This document shows positions 9,781 through 19,791 of a stretch of DNA of 64,000 bases, piece by piece. A program made the translations under genes and the position numbers. Position 1 is the first letter of the stretch; each line of letters starts with the position of its first letter. The stretch comes from Actinoallomurus bryophytorum (GTDB lineage: Bacteria; Actinomycetota; Actinomycetes; Streptosporangiales; Streptosporangiaceae), in assembly GCF_006716425.1 (NCBI RefSeq), contig NZ_VFOZ01000001.1, forward strand, positions 2,542,001 to 2,606,000. The letters run 5' to 3'. The notes beneath the pieces are model-generated. The model made no database searches. It saw only the letters and a program-made list of their open reading frames with translations, and had not been told where the DNA came from.

Positions 9781-9800
9781 CTGTTCGCATATCTGAACAG
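9781..9800. promoter_or_regulatory. Candidate operator between msiK and iclR-type genes
   Basis: The inverted repeat CTGTTCgcatatctGAACAG has perfect 6-bp arms and an 8-base spacer. It sits 50 bases upstream of msiK and 94 bases upstream of the divergent iclR-type gene, a suitable place for a regulator controlling both. Confidence 0.5.
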
Positions 9801-9893
9801 ATCTGAATCGGACTAGGCTGTGGTCCGGCTCCGGCATGGTCGCCGGATCTCCTGTGGGCAACGGCGATGAGCCGATGCTTGAGAAGGGCTGGG

Positions 9894-10658
9894 ATGGATC
9901 CATCCGACACGACCGGGCCGGGCGTGAAGTCCGCGATGCGCACCGTCGCGCTGCTCGATTTCTTCGCCCGCCAAGGCGGCATGTACAGCCTCACGGCGAT
10001 CCAGCAGGAGCTGGGCTACCCCAAGAGCAGTTTGTACGCCCTGCTGCGCACGCTCGTGCAGCTCGGCTGGGTGGAGACCGACCCGACCGGCACTCTTTAC
10101 CGCATCGGGATGCGGGCTCTGCTCGTCGGCGCCTCCTACATCGACGGCGACCCGGTCGTCGGCATGGCCCACGAGACGCTCGAATGGCTCGCCGAGGCCA
10201 CCGGCGAGACCGTGCACTTCGGCCGGCTCGACGACTTCGACGTGGTCGACCTGTCCTCCCGGCCGTCACGGCACGATCTGCGGCCGGTCGTACGCGTCGG
10301 GCGCCGGATGCCCGTGTACAGCACCGCCCTGGGCAAGGCGCTCCTGGCCGACCGTAGTGACCCGGTGCTGCCCGCCGAGCTCGAGCGGCAGACCGAGCAC
10401 ACCATCACCGACCACGCCTCGCTCGCCGAGGAGCTGCGCGGTGTGCGCGAACGCGGCTACGCCGTCGACCGTGAGGAGAACAGTTCCGGCATCTGCTGCT
10501 TCGGCGTGGTGTTGCGGTTGCAGCGCCCGGCTCGCGACGCTCTCAGCGTGTCGATCCCGGTCACGCGGCTGACCGGATCCTCCGAGCGGGAAATCCCGGC
10601 GCTGCTGATGCGGGCACGCGAGCGGATCGAGTACTCCGCACACCATTTGCTGCATTGA
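9894..10658 (+). CDS. IclR family transcriptional regulator
   Basis: A 254-residue IclR protein. An N-terminal winged helix (residues about 10-70: MRTVALLDFFARQGGMYSL, SSLYALLRTLVQLGW) is followed by the effector domain with ETVHFGRLDDFDVV, PVYSTALGKALLA and AVDREENSSGICCFGV, ending RLTGSSEREIP. It would bind a small carboxylate or sugar-derived ligand and repress a neighbouring promoter. ATG 9894 is preferred over ATG 9867 because GAGAAGG precedes it. A P450 gene starts 18 bases downstream, so both are probably one transcript. Divergent to msiK. Confidence 0.9.
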   Translation: MDPSDTTGPGVKSAMRTVALLDFFARQGGMYSLTAIQQELGYPKSSLYALLRTLVQLGWVETDPTGTLYRIGMRALLVGASYIDGDPVVGMAHETLEWLAEATGETVHFGRLDDFDVVDLSSRPSRHDLRPVVRVGRRMPVYSTALGKALLADRSDPVLPAELERQTEHTITDHASLAEELRGVRERGYAVDREENSSGICCFGVVLRLQRPARDALSVSIPVTRLTGSSEREIPALLMRARERIEYSAHHLLH

Positions 10659-10676
10659 TGCGGGTATGACGGGTCT

Positions 10677-11873
10677 ATGGCTGATTCGCAGGTGGACGTA
10701 CGCGGCATTCTCGGCTTCGACCCTTTCGCCCCGGAGTTCCATACCGACCCTTACGCCCACTACCGCGAGCTGCGGTCCGGCGGCCCGTTGCAACGTACGC
10801 CGGCCGGCCTCTGGCTCTCGCCGTCCTTCGAGATGTGCGCGCGGATCCTGCGCGACCCGAGGTTCGGCCACGGCGACAGCACGCTGGGCGAGGACGCGGG
10901 GCCACGCAGGCTCCCCCGCCGCGTACGGTCCTTCCTCGTCCTCGACCCGCCCGAGCACACACGGCTGCGCCGGCTGGTCAGCCGCGCCTTCACCGCACGC
11001 CTGATCGAACGCCTGCGCCCCCGCGTGGCGGCCATCGTGGACGAACTCCTCGGGCAGACGCACGGCGAGGTCGACCTGATCTCCTCGCTGGCCCATCCGC
11101 TGCCCGTCATCGTCATCAGCGAGCTGCTCGGGGTGCCCCCGGAGGACGAGGAGCGCTTCAAGGGGTGGTCCGAGGCGCTCGCCCGCGGCCTCGACCCGGA
11201 CTTCCTGGTCCCGGCCGAGGAGCTCGCTCGGCGCGACCGTGCGCGGGAGGAGTTCGGCGCCTACTTCCGTGAGCTGGCCGACCGGCGCCGCTCGTCACCG
11301 GGCGACGACCTGCTCAGCGGGCTGGTCGCCATCGACGAACTCTCCGAGGGCGACCTGATCGCCACCTGCATCCTGCTGCTCGTCGCCGGCCACGAGACGA
11401 CCGTCAACCTGATCGCGAACGGCACCCTCGCGCTGCTGCGGTCCCCGGACCAGCTCGCGTGGTTCCGCGGCAACCTCGACTCGGCGACCGCCGCCGTGGA
11501 GGAGCTCCTGCGGTACGACCCGCCGGTCCAGCTCAGCGCTCGCGTCGCGCTGGAGGACGCCGAGCTCGCCGGGCAGTCGATCCGTAAGGGCGAAGGAGTG
11601 ATGTTGCTGCTCGGCGCGGCGAACCGGGACCCCGACGTCTTCACCGACCCCGAGCGCCTCGACCTGACCCGCTGGGTGACCGAGGCGCCCCGGCATCTGG
11701 CGTTCGGCCAAGGCATTCACTTCTGCCTTGGCGCGCCGCTCGCCCGCATCGAGGGCCAGGTCGCGCTCAGCGCACTCGTGCGACGCGGGATCTCCCCGGC
11801 ACCCGGAGAACTCCGGTACAAGGACAACCTGATCCTCCGGGGCCTGGCGGAGCTGCCCGTACGCCTGGCGTGA
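10677..11873 (+). CDS. Cytochrome P450 (first of two)
   Basis: A 398-residue soluble bacterial P450. The I-helix oxygen motif is LLVAGHETT, the K-helix ExxR is EELLRYDPP, and the heme loop FGQGIHFCLGAPLAR carries the cysteine thiolate ligand. DPPEHTRLRRLVSRAFT is the conserved C-helix region. Length and motifs are those of the CYP105/107-like group. It follows an iclR-type gene by 18 bases. No ferredoxin or reductase gene is adjacent, so it must use partners encoded elsewhere. Substrate cannot be predicted; no biosynthetic cluster surrounds it. Confidence 0.93.
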   Translation: MADSQVDVRGILGFDPFAPEFHTDPYAHYRELRSGGPLQRTPAGLWLSPSFEMCARILRDPRFGHGDSTLGEDAGPRRLPRRVRSFLVLDPPEHTRLRRLVSRAFTARLIERLRPRVAAIVDELLGQTHGEVDLISSLAHPLPVIVISELLGVPPEDEERFKGWSEALARGLDPDFLVPAEELARRDRAREEFGAYFRELADRRRSSPGDDLLSGLVAIDELSEGDLIATCILLLVAGHETTVNLIANGTLALLRSPDQLAWFRGNLDSATAAVEELLRYDPPVQLSARVALEDAELAGQSIRKGEGVMLLLGAANRDPDVFTDPERLDLTRWVTEAPRHLAFGQGIHFCLGAPLARIEGQVALSALVRRGISPAPGELRYKDNLILRGLAELPVRLA

Positions 11874-11916
11874 GCGTTCGAGCGGCCGATCCGAGGCAGC
11901 CGGCCGGGCCGGTGAG

Positions 11917-12471
11917 CTACTGACCGATTCGGCCGTCGATTCGTTCGCGTAGGAGGTCGGCGTGGCCGTTGTGGCGGGCGTACTCCTCGATCATGTGCAC
12001 CAGCAGCTCGCGGAGTGAGACCTCCGCCTCGTCCTGGTGGTTACCGGTGATGTCGAGGTCGAGGGCCTCGGCCGCGAACCGATCCGCGAACGCGCACTCG
12101 GCCCGCCACGTCTCCCACGCCTCCGCGACGGCCTTCGGGTCGGGCACGGCGCCGTCGAAGTCGCCGTCGGGTGCGGACTCGGAACGGTAGAGGCTCGGCA
12201 CGTCCTGCCCGGCCATGGTCCGTCGGAACCAGTCGCGCTCCACCTCGGCCATGTGGCGTACCAGCCCCAGCAGCGACATCGTCGAGGGTTCCACGGACCG
12301 CCGGGCCATCGCCTCGGCGTCGAGACCGGAGCACTTCAGCTCCAGCGTGAGCCGCTGGCAGCGGAGGAACTCCGCGAGCGTGGCCCGCTCGTCTCCGAGC
12401 GACGGCCCGCCCTCGCGGGGGTCGTCCTCGTAGCCCAGGAACATGTCCGCTCGTCTGCCCGCACCGCTCAT
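11917..12471 (-). CDS. DinB-like / DUF664 protein
   Basis: A 184-residue protein of the DinB/DUF664 four-helix fold: ATLAEFLRCQRLTLELKCSGL, STMSLLGLVRHMAEVERDWF and LLVHMIEEYARHNGHADLLRE. In this family three histidines, here in RHMAEVE and EYARHNGHAD, bind a divalent metal. Some relatives are thiol S-transferases using mycothiol or bacillithiol. ATG 12471 is chosen over an upstream frame extension because homologous proteins start shortly before the MFLGYEDDPREGG segment. Converges on the P450 gene. Precise role unknown. Confidence 0.8.
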   Translation of the reverse strand: MSGAGRRADMFLGYEDDPREGGPSLGDERATLAEFLRCQRLTLELKCSGLDAEAMARRSVEPSTMSLLGLVRHMAEVERDWFRRTMAGQDVPSLYRSESAPDGDFDGAVPDPKAVAEAWETWRAECAFADRFAAEALDLDITGNHQDEAEVSLRELLVHMIEEYARHNGHADLLRERIDGRIGQ

Positions 12472-12527
12472 GCCAGAATCATGGCCCGCGCCACGCAGAA
12501 CCTCCACGGATTTACCGGCGCCCAGGC

Positions 12528-12564
12528 GGTCTGGGGAAGACCTGGCAGGGACCCTCCCCAGACC
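12528..12564 (-). terminator. Terminator after the sigma-factor operon
   Basis: A 10-bp stem GGTCTGGGGA (12528-12537) with TCCCCAGACC (12555-12564), nine bases beyond the stop of the membrane protein gene at 12573. Confidence 0.6.
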
Positions 12565-12572
12565 GTGGTCCG

Positions 12573-13265
12573 CTATTTGGCGGGGATGTGGATGAGGCAG
12601 GTGGGCGGGGTCCTGGAACCCAGGTAGACGGTGAGGTAGTCGCCCTTCGTGCTGTTGACGATGACGGTCCTGCCGTGCTCCTTGATCACGTGGGTGGTCG
12701 TGGGGAAGAAGATGGTCTGGGATACGACCTTGAGAGAGCTACGCACGAACGTGTGCACGAAATTGCCGTGACCGTCGGTAGTGGCGGTTTCCATCATGAG
12801 GGTGCTCGCCTTCGCCTTGCAGCGGGGCAGGGTCCGGGTCACGTGTGCGTTGACGCCCAGCCGGGTCAGATCCTTCTTGAGCTGTGCGTCGTCGACTCTG
12901 GCGCCTCCGGCTCGATGGATGGTGACCCTGATTTTGTCGCCCCACTGGACGTCGAGTGTGTAGGCCGCGTTGACGATTCGTGAAGGGGGCGTCGCTCGGC
13001 CGGATGACGCCACGGGCGGCGCTGCCGGGGATCCGTTCGACGTCCCGGATACGACGACGGCCACGGTGGCGGCCAGCGCGAGCGGGGCGGCCAGTCCGAT
13101 GGCGACGCGCTTGCGGGTGAGGAGCGGGGAGCGGTCCTGCAGATGGCTCATCAGGTCGTCCTTCATTAGCAGTTGCCGGTCGGCGGGAAGGTCTGGATAC
13201 GCCGGTGCCGGCAGCAGCCCGGCAAGCTCCGCGCGGTCTGACTCATGCGAAGGGATGGCGTTCAC
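12573..13265 (-). CDS. Membrane-anchored protein coupled to a sigma factor (putative anti-sigma-type)
   Basis: A 230-residue protein with a cytosolic N-terminus (about 1-50), one membrane span (about 53-75, KRVAIGLAAPLALAATVAVVV) and an extracytoplasmic C-terminal domain of about 150 residues. It starts at GTG overlapping the TGA of the sigma-factor gene, so the two are translationally coupled. The topology and position match the CU044_5270-type proteins that accompany SigE-like sigma factors, and an anti-sigma role is inferred. No HxxxCxxC zinc-finger is present, so it is not a canonical ZAS anti-sigma factor. A terminator follows directly. Confidence 0.65.
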   Translation of the reverse strand: MNAIPSHESDRAELAGLLPAPAYPDLPADRQLLMKDDLMSHLQDRSPLLTRKRVAIGLAAPLALAATVAVVVSGTSNGSPAAPPVASSGRATPPSRIVNAAYTLDVQWGDKIRVTIHRAGGARVDDAQLKKDLTRLGVNAHVTRTLPRCKAKASTLMMETATTDGHGNFVHTFVRSSLKVVSQTIFFPTTTHVIKEHGRTVIVNSTKGDYLTVYLGSRTPPTCLIHIPAK

Positions 13266-13903
13266 CTTTTCTTCTCCTCGATCGACCGGGCCGCGAATCC
13301 GCGGTTACCGGGTACCTGTCCGCTGCCCGATTCGTGTTGCCGTTCGTCTTCGGTGAGCTTCCGCAGCCGGCCGCGGGCCCGTGACAGCCGCGCCCGTACC
13401 GTCCCGGGCCGCACGCCCAGCGCCTCCGCCACCGCCGCATGGGAGAGCCCCTCCCACACGTACAGGACGAACACCTCGCGTTCGGCCGGGCTGAGCCGCA
13501 ACAGCGCGGCTCGAGTGGTGGACAGCCGCTCGGTATCGACGATCCGGGCCAGAAGCTCGTCGGCGAAGTCCGGCACGGACTCCGTACGCGGCAAGCGCGT
13601 CAGCGCGTCCCGGTGCCGACGGGCCTTCCGCCGCCTGTTGCGTAACACGTTCGTGGCGATGCCCAGCAGCCACGGCTGGAGGCTTTCACCCTCGGGATGG
13701 ACTTTCTTCCGTAGGCGCCACGCCTCCAAAAAGGTCAGCGACACCACGTCCTCGGCTTCGGACCAGTCTCCGGTCAATCGAACGGCATACCGATAGACGA
13801 CCTTGGAGTACTCAACGAAGATCTGCTCGAAGGCAGCCCGATCCCCGGCCCGCACTCTCGCACGCAATGATTGCTCCACGTGCGTACCTGTCCGTTCGCG
13901 CAT
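13262..13903 (-). CDS. RNA polymerase sigma-70 family (ECF/SigE-like) sigma factor
   Basis: A 213-residue ECF-type sigma factor. Region 2 runs from about residue 20 to 85 (AFEQIFVEYSKVVYRYAVRLTGDWSEAEDVV.. with EAWR and LQPWLLGIATN); region 4 is LLRLSPAEREVFVLYVWE, SHAAVAEALGVRPGTVRARLSRARGRLR. The C-terminus has about 35 extra residues. ATG 13903 is used; GTG 13879 is an alternative. The next gene overlaps by GTGA and encodes a single-span membrane protein that may control it. It is divergent from the deformylase gene. Its stimulus is unknown. Confidence 0.9.
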   Translation of the reverse strand: MRERTGTHVEQSLRARVRAGDRAAFEQIFVEYSKVVYRYAVRLTGDWSEAEDVVSLTFLEAWRLRKKVHPEGESLQPWLLGIATNVLRNRRRKARRHRDALTRLPRTESVPDFADELLARIVDTERLSTTRAALLRLSPAEREVFVLYVWEGLSHAAVAEALGVRPGTVRARLSRARGRLRKLTEDERQHESGSGQVPGNRGFAARSIEEKKR

Positions 13904-13997
13904 ACCTGTTGCGTGACACGCGTCACACGATGCCCGCTTCTCGGCGGCACAGCCGGCGGGGTTGAAAATGCGGTGACCGTCCCGACAAGGTGGGCTT

Positions 13998-14648
13998 ATG
14001 CCGATCACGACCATTCCGGACCTCGTCGACTCACTACTGTCCGGGCCTCACCCGTTGCCGATCGTCTCCGCCGGCGATCCCGTCTTGCGGCGTCCCGCCG
14101 AGCCCTACGACGGGCAGTTGAGCGAAGACCAGCTGAAAGCCCTGATCGAGGCGATGAAGGAGACCATGCACGCGGCGCCCGGCGTGGGCCTGGCCGGCCC
14201 GCAGGTCGGCGTCCCGCTGCGCATCGCCGTGATCGAGGACCCCGCCACGGGCTCGGAAGAGGCACGCGAGGCCATGGGCCGGGTCCCGCAGCCGTTCCGG
14301 GTGCTGCTCAACCCTCGCTACGAGCCCGTCGACGGCACCCGCGTCGGCTTCTACGAGGGATGCCTGAGCGTCCCCGGCTGGCATGCCGTGGTCGCCCGGC
14401 CCGAGCGCGTACGGCTGTGGGGACAGGACGAGACCGGCCGGGAGCTCAGCGAGGAGTTCGCCGGTTGGCCGGCCAGGATCGTCCAGCACGAGACCGACCA
14501 CCTCAACGGAACCATCTACCTCGACCGCGCCGAGCTGCGCTCCCTGTCCACCAGCGAGCACGTGATCGAGCGGTGGAACCAGCCGAGGCCCTCCGCCGCC
14601 GCGAGGGCCCTCGGCTTCTCCCTCCCCCCGGAGGAACCCGCTCGATGA
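13998..14648 (+). CDS. def: Peptide deformylase
   Basis: A 216-residue peptide deformylase that removes the formyl group from nascent N-terminal methionine. All three family motifs are present: GVGLAGPQVG (motif 1), EGCLSVPG (motif 2, metal-binding Cys) and QHETDHLNG (motif 3, HExDH metal ligands and catalytic Glu). It carries an N-terminal extension of about 25 residues and an acidic insertion after GSEEARE, both common in actinobacterial deformylases. It converges on lysS with only four bases between stop codons. Confidence 0.95.
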   Translation: MPITTIPDLVDSLLSGPHPLPIVSAGDPVLRRPAEPYDGQLSEDQLKALIEAMKETMHAAPGVGLAGPQVGVPLRIAVIEDPATGSEEAREAMGRVPQPFRVLLNPRYEPVDGTRVGFYEGCLSVPGWHAVVARPERVRLWGQDETGRELSEEFAGWPARIVQHETDHLNGTIYLDRAELRSLSTSEHVIERWNQPRPSAAARALGFSLPPEEPAR

Positions 14649-14652
14649 CCGC

Positions 14653-16140
<1,488 letters not shown>

Positions 16141-16191
16141 GATCCGAAGGCTACCGACCACCCCACGCACCGTGCGAACCGATTCGCCTGG

Positions 16192-16986
16192 TTAGGGACC
16201 CGAGACGCCGACGTTGCGTTCGTAGACCAGCCGCAGGCCGATGAGCGTGAGCCACGGCTCGTACGCGTCGATGGTGCGGGCCTCGTCCAGGACCAGCGGC
16301 GCGAGGCCCCCGGTGGCCACGACGGTGACCTCTTCGGGGTTGTCGGCCAGCTCCTCCGACATCCGCTCGACGACGCCGTCCACCTGGCCGGCGAAGCCGA
16401 AGATGATGCCCGACTGCAGGGCCTCGACCGTGCTCTTGCCGATGACGTTGCGGGGGCGCACGAGCTCCACCTTGTGCAGCTGCGCGCCGCGCTTGGACAG
16501 CGCGTCGACGGCGATCTCGATGCCGGGAGCGATCGCGCCACCGACGTACTCACCCTTCGCGGAGATCGCGTCGAACGTCGTGGCGGTGCCGAAGTCGACC
16601 ACGACCGCCGGGCCGCCGTAGATGTGCGTGGTGGCCAGCGTGTTGATGATGCGGTCGGAGCCGACCTCTTTGGGGTTGTCCATCCGCACCGGCACGCCGG
16701 TCTTGACGCCGGGTTCGACGATCACCGCGGAGACGTCGCCGTAGTAGCGGCGGCACATCTCTCGCATCTCGTGCAGCACCGAGGGCACGGTCGAGCAGAG
16801 CGCGATACCGCTGATGTCGGTCTCGGCGAGGAGCGGGCTCTGCTGCACGAGCCCCTGGAGCACCACGGCGATCTCGTCCGCGGTACGCCGGGCGTCGGTG
16901 TTGATCCGCCAGTGCTCGATGACCTCTTCGCCTTCGAACAGGCCGAGCACGGTGTGGGTATTACCGACGTCGATCGTGAGCAGCAT
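16192..16986 (-). CDS. coaX: Type III pantothenate kinase
   Basis: A 264-residue CoaX that phosphorylates pantothenate, the first committed CoA step, with the ASKHA fold. TIDVGNTHTVLGLFEG is the N-terminal phosphate loop, GSDRIINTLAT contacts pantothenate, and VVVDFGTATTFDAI is the second phosphate-binding segment with the catalytic Asp nearby. VIVATGGLAP closes the fold. It sits between nadC and lysS and upstream of panCD-linked genes in the same direction, so CoA and NAD precursor synthesis are grouped here. Confidence 0.95.
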   Translation of the reverse strand: MLLTIDVGNTHTVLGLFEGEEVIEHWRINTDARRTADEIAVVLQGLVQQSPLLAETDISGIALCSTVPSVLHEMREMCRRYYGDVSAVIVEPGVKTGVPVRMDNPKEVGSDRIINTLATTHIYGGPAVVVDFGTATTFDAISAKGEYVGGAIAPGIEIAVDALSKRGAQLHKVELVRPRNVIGKSTVEALQSGIIFGFAGQVDGVVERMSEELADNPEEVTVVATGGLAPLVLDEARTIDAYEPWLTLIGLRLVYERNVGVSGP

Positions 16987-17005
16987 CCGGTCCCCGCTGG
17001 ATTGA

Positions 17006-17169
17006 TGGTCGCGCTCGCCGTCTCACTGGCGTAGCGGCGGCTCACCGTCCACTACGCTCGCTCGTCGGCTCGCCGCTCCAATTTTTGGTCGCGCTCACCT
17101 CCTCACTCGCTTCGCGGGCGGCTCGTTCCTCACCGCCCACTACGCTCGCTCGTCGGCTCGCCGCTCCAA
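17006..17169. repeat. Imperfect tandem repeat at the nadC 3' end
   Basis: Two diverged copies, 17006-17081 and 17086-17169, both starting TGGTCGCGCTC and ending with the same 33 bases (17049-17081 and 17137-17169). The second copy contains the last codons and stop of nadC (at 17140), so the first copy is a duplicated nadC tail plus flank lying in the gap before coaX. The unit is rich in CGCTCGC/GCGAGC and self-complementary, like mobile GC-rich intergenic repeats. Confidence 0.75.
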
Positions 17170-18015
17170 GAGGTCAAGGCCGATGTCGAGCGCCGCCGCG
17201 GAATGCGTCAGCGCTCCCACCGCAAGGTAGTCGACTCCGGTCTCGGCCACATCTCGGGCCCCGTCCAACGACAGGCCACCGCTGGCCTCCAGCGTGGCCC
17301 GGCCCTCGGTCAGGCGTACGGCCTCGGTCAGCTCGGCGATGCTCATGTTGTCCAGCAGGATCGAGACGGCCCCGGCCGCCAGCGCCTCGCGTACCTGCTC
17401 CAGCGTGTCGCACTCGACCTGAACGTGCAGGTCAGGAGCGCGTACGGCGGTGAAGGCCGCGGTCACCGAACCCGCCGCCGCGACATGGTTGTCCTTGATC
17501 AGCGCCGCGTCCTGGAGGGACAGGCGGTGGTTGACGCCGCCGCCGCAGCGGACCGCGTACTTCTGCAGGGCCCGCAGGCCGGGCAGGGTCTTGCGCGTGT
17601 CGCGGACCTTCGCCCCGGTGCCCTCGATCGCGTCCGCCCACCGGCGGGTGAGCGTGGCGACGCCGGACAGGTGGGTGAGGAAGTTCAGGGCGGTGCGTTC
17701 GGCGCGCAGCAGCCCGAGGAGAGGGCCCTCCACCGACAGCAGGATGTCGCCGGGGGCGACGCGGTCACCGTCGGCGGCGAGGGACTTCACCGAGAGCCCC
17801 AGCGTCTCGAACACGAGCGCGGCGACCGGCAGTCCGGCGACCACACCCGGCCGCCGCGTCACCACGTCCGCGCCGGCCCACGCGTCCGCGTCGAAGATGG
17901 GTTCGCTGGTGACGTCCCTGTCCCCGTCCTCGGCGAGCGCGACACGGACGAGGTTCTCCACAGCCTGTGGATCGAGCCCGGACTCGGTCAGCCAGGTCGC
18001 CGATTCGGCTCTCAT
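17140..18015 (-). CDS. nadC: Nicotinate-nucleotide pyrophosphorylase (quinolinate phosphoribosyltransferase)
   Basis: A 291-residue NadC converting quinolinate and PRPP to nicotinate mononucleotide, CO2 and pyrophosphate. Diagnostic segments are EDGDRDVTS, RPGVVAGLP, NFLTHLSGVAT, RDTRKTLPGLRALQKYAV, CGGGVNHRLSLQDAALIKDNH, VQVECDTLEQV, ILLDNMS and EASGGLSLD. Its ATG overlaps the nadB stop (ATGA). The last codons and stop fall inside a duplicated GC-rich repeat, so the C-terminus may have been altered by repeat insertion. Confidence 0.96.
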   Translation of the reverse strand: MRAESATWLTESGLDPQAVENLVRVALAEDGDRDVTSEPIFDADAWAGADVVTRRPGVVAGLPVAALVFETLGLSVKSLAADGDRVAPGDILLSVEGPLLGLLRAERTALNFLTHLSGVATLTRRWADAIEGTGAKVRDTRKTLPGLRALQKYAVRCGGGVNHRLSLQDAALIKDNHVAAAGSVTAAFTAVRAPDLHVQVECDTLEQVREALAAGAVSILLDNMSIAELTEAVRLTEGRATLEASGGLSLDGARDVAETGVDYLAVGALTHSAAALDIGLDLLERRADERA

Positions 18016-19643
18016 GCGTCTCTCCGATCATCATGGCGGAACGTCGTGGTGAGACTCTCGCCGTCCTGCACCGAGACCAGGTGCCCGCGCCAGCCCTCGG
18101 ACGCGTCGGGGAAGTCCGACCGCCAGTGGCTGCCGCGCGTCTCCTCGCGCCGCCGCGCCGCCGCCACGATCAGCGAAGCGACGCCGTGCAGGTTCGTGGC
18201 CTCCCACGCCTCGGTGCACGGCCGGTCCGACCTGCGGTCCGCCAGCGCGGCGAGCGCGGCGGCGGCACGGTCGAGGCCAGGGCCGCTTCGCAGCACGCCG
18301 GAGTCGGCGGTCATGATCCGCTGCACCTCGGTGCGTACGTCCGGGTCCAGCAGGGCCGACGCGGGCGCCCCGGCGGCCCCCGATGGCGCCGGGACCCCCG
18401 CGTCGAGGTCGGCGGTCAGCACCCGCCCGATTCGCTCGGCGAACACGAGCCCTTCGAGCAGGGAGTTGGAGGCGAGGCGGTTGGCGCCGTGCACGCCCGT
18501 ACAGGCGGCCTCGCCGCAGGCGTACAGGCCCGGCAGGGACGTGCGCCCCCACAGATCGGTGCGGACGCCGCCGCTCGCGTAGTGCGCGGCCGGCAAGACC
18601 GGGATCGGCTCGTTGACCGGGTCGATGCCGTGCCGCTCGCAGGCGGCCAGGATCGTGGGGAACCGCTGCGCCCAGATGCGCGGTCCGAGGTTACGTCCGT
18701 CGAGGTAGACGCACGGCTCGCCGGTCTCCCGCATCCGCTTCATGATCTCCTTGGCGACGACGTCGCGCGGGGCGAGATCGGCGAGAGGATGCCGGCCGGT
18801 CATGAACCGCTCGCCCGCGCCGTCGACGAGGAACGCGCCCTCGCCGCGTACCGCCTCGGAGATCAGCGGCTGGCGGCCACGCGCGTCCGCGCCGAGCCAC
18901 ATGACCGTGGGATGGAACTGCACGAACTCCACGTCCGCGATCTCGGCGCCGGCACGCAGCGCGAGCGCCAGTCCATCGCCGGTGGAGACCTCCGGGTTCG
19001 TGGTGGCCTCGAAGACCTGGCCGAGCCCGCCGGTGGCGAGGATCACCGCGCGTGCGCGTACGGCGCCGACTCCGTCGCGCTGGCCCTCGCCCATGACGTG
19101 CAGCGTCACCCCGGCGGCCCGGCCGCCGGCGACCACCAGGTCGAGCGCGAGCGCGTGCTCGATGACCTCGATGCCGGCGTCCTTGGTCGCGGCGAGCAGC
19201 GCCCGGCTGATCTCGGCGCCGGTGGCGTCGCCGCCCGCGTGGGCGATGCGGCGGCGCAGATGGCCGCCCTCGCGGGTGAGCGCCAGGTGACCGTCGCCGT
19301 CGCGGTCGAAGTCGGTGCCGAGCGCGATCAGGCCGCGTACGGCGTCCGGGCCCTCGGTGACGAGCACGCGTACGGCCTCGGGGTCGCAGATGCCGACCCC
19401 GGCGGTGAGCGTGTCGTTCAGATGGTCCTCGGGAGAGTCACCGGGGTGCAGGGCCGCGGCGATGCCCCCCTGCGCCCAGCGTGTCGACCCGTCGTCGAGG
19501 AGTGCCTTGGTGACGAGGAGGACCCGCCCGGCCGTACGGGCCCGCAGAGCCGCGACCAGGCCCGCGATGCCCGATCCGATCACGACGATGTCGGTGTCGA
19601 TGGTCCAGCCGGGTTCGGGGGCGGTGAGACGTCGAGGGAGCAT
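18012..19643 (-). CDS. nadB: L-aspartate oxidase
   Basis: A 543-residue flavoenzyme oxidising L-aspartate to iminoaspartate for de novo NAD synthesis. The FAD dinucleotide-binding motif is VVIGSGIAGLVAALRA near residue 22, and the GSTRWAQGGIAAAL motif contacts FAD/substrate. HPTV, GEGAFLVD, RFM and NRLASNSLLEGLVFAERIG are family-typical. ATG 19643 begins MLPRRLTAPEPG; the frame stays open farther upstream but with composition unlike protein. nadC follows with ATGA overlap. No nadA is seen in the window; it may be elsewhere or on the other side of inserted genes. Confidence 0.95.
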   Translation of the reverse strand: MLPRRLTAPEPGWTIDTDIVVIGSGIAGLVAALRARTAGRVLLVTKALLDDGSTRWAQGGIAAALHPGDSPEDHLNDTLTAGVGICDPEAVRVLVTEGPDAVRGLIALGTDFDRDGDGHLALTREGGHLRRRIAHAGGDATGAEISRALLAATKDAGIEVIEHALALDLVVAGGRAAGVTLHVMGEGQRDGVGAVRARAVILATGGLGQVFEATTNPEVSTGDGLALALRAGAEIADVEFVQFHPTVMWLGADARGRQPLISEAVRGEGAFLVDGAGERFMTGRHPLADLAPRDVVAKEIMKRMRETGEPCVYLDGRNLGPRIWAQRFPTILAACERHGIDPVNEPIPVLPAAHYASGGVRTDLWGRTSLPGLYACGEAACTGVHGANRLASNSLLEGLVFAERIGRVLTADLDAGVPAPSGAAGAPASALLDPDVRTEVQRIMTADSGVLRSGPGLDRAAAALAALADRRSDRPCTEAWEATNLHGVASLIVAAARRREETRGSHWRSDFPDASEGWRGHLVSVQDGESLTTTFRHDDRRDA

Positions 19644-19791
19644 GGAGCCCTCCAGAGAAGGCGGGAGGCGAGTTCTCGTCAATCTGACTCTAACTCCTCG
19701 CGCAAGCGCCTGATTCCTCCGGGGGCGCGGTTGGTGCTCCCGTCGCAGATCGTGATCTTGATGCCCGGCGAAGGCGGCGACGGCTGGATCG

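Noticed and set aside
10677-11873. P450 genes as evidence of a natural-product cluster
   Set aside because: Neither P450 has PKS, NRPS, terpene or tailoring genes nearby; neighbours are regulators and housekeeping genes.
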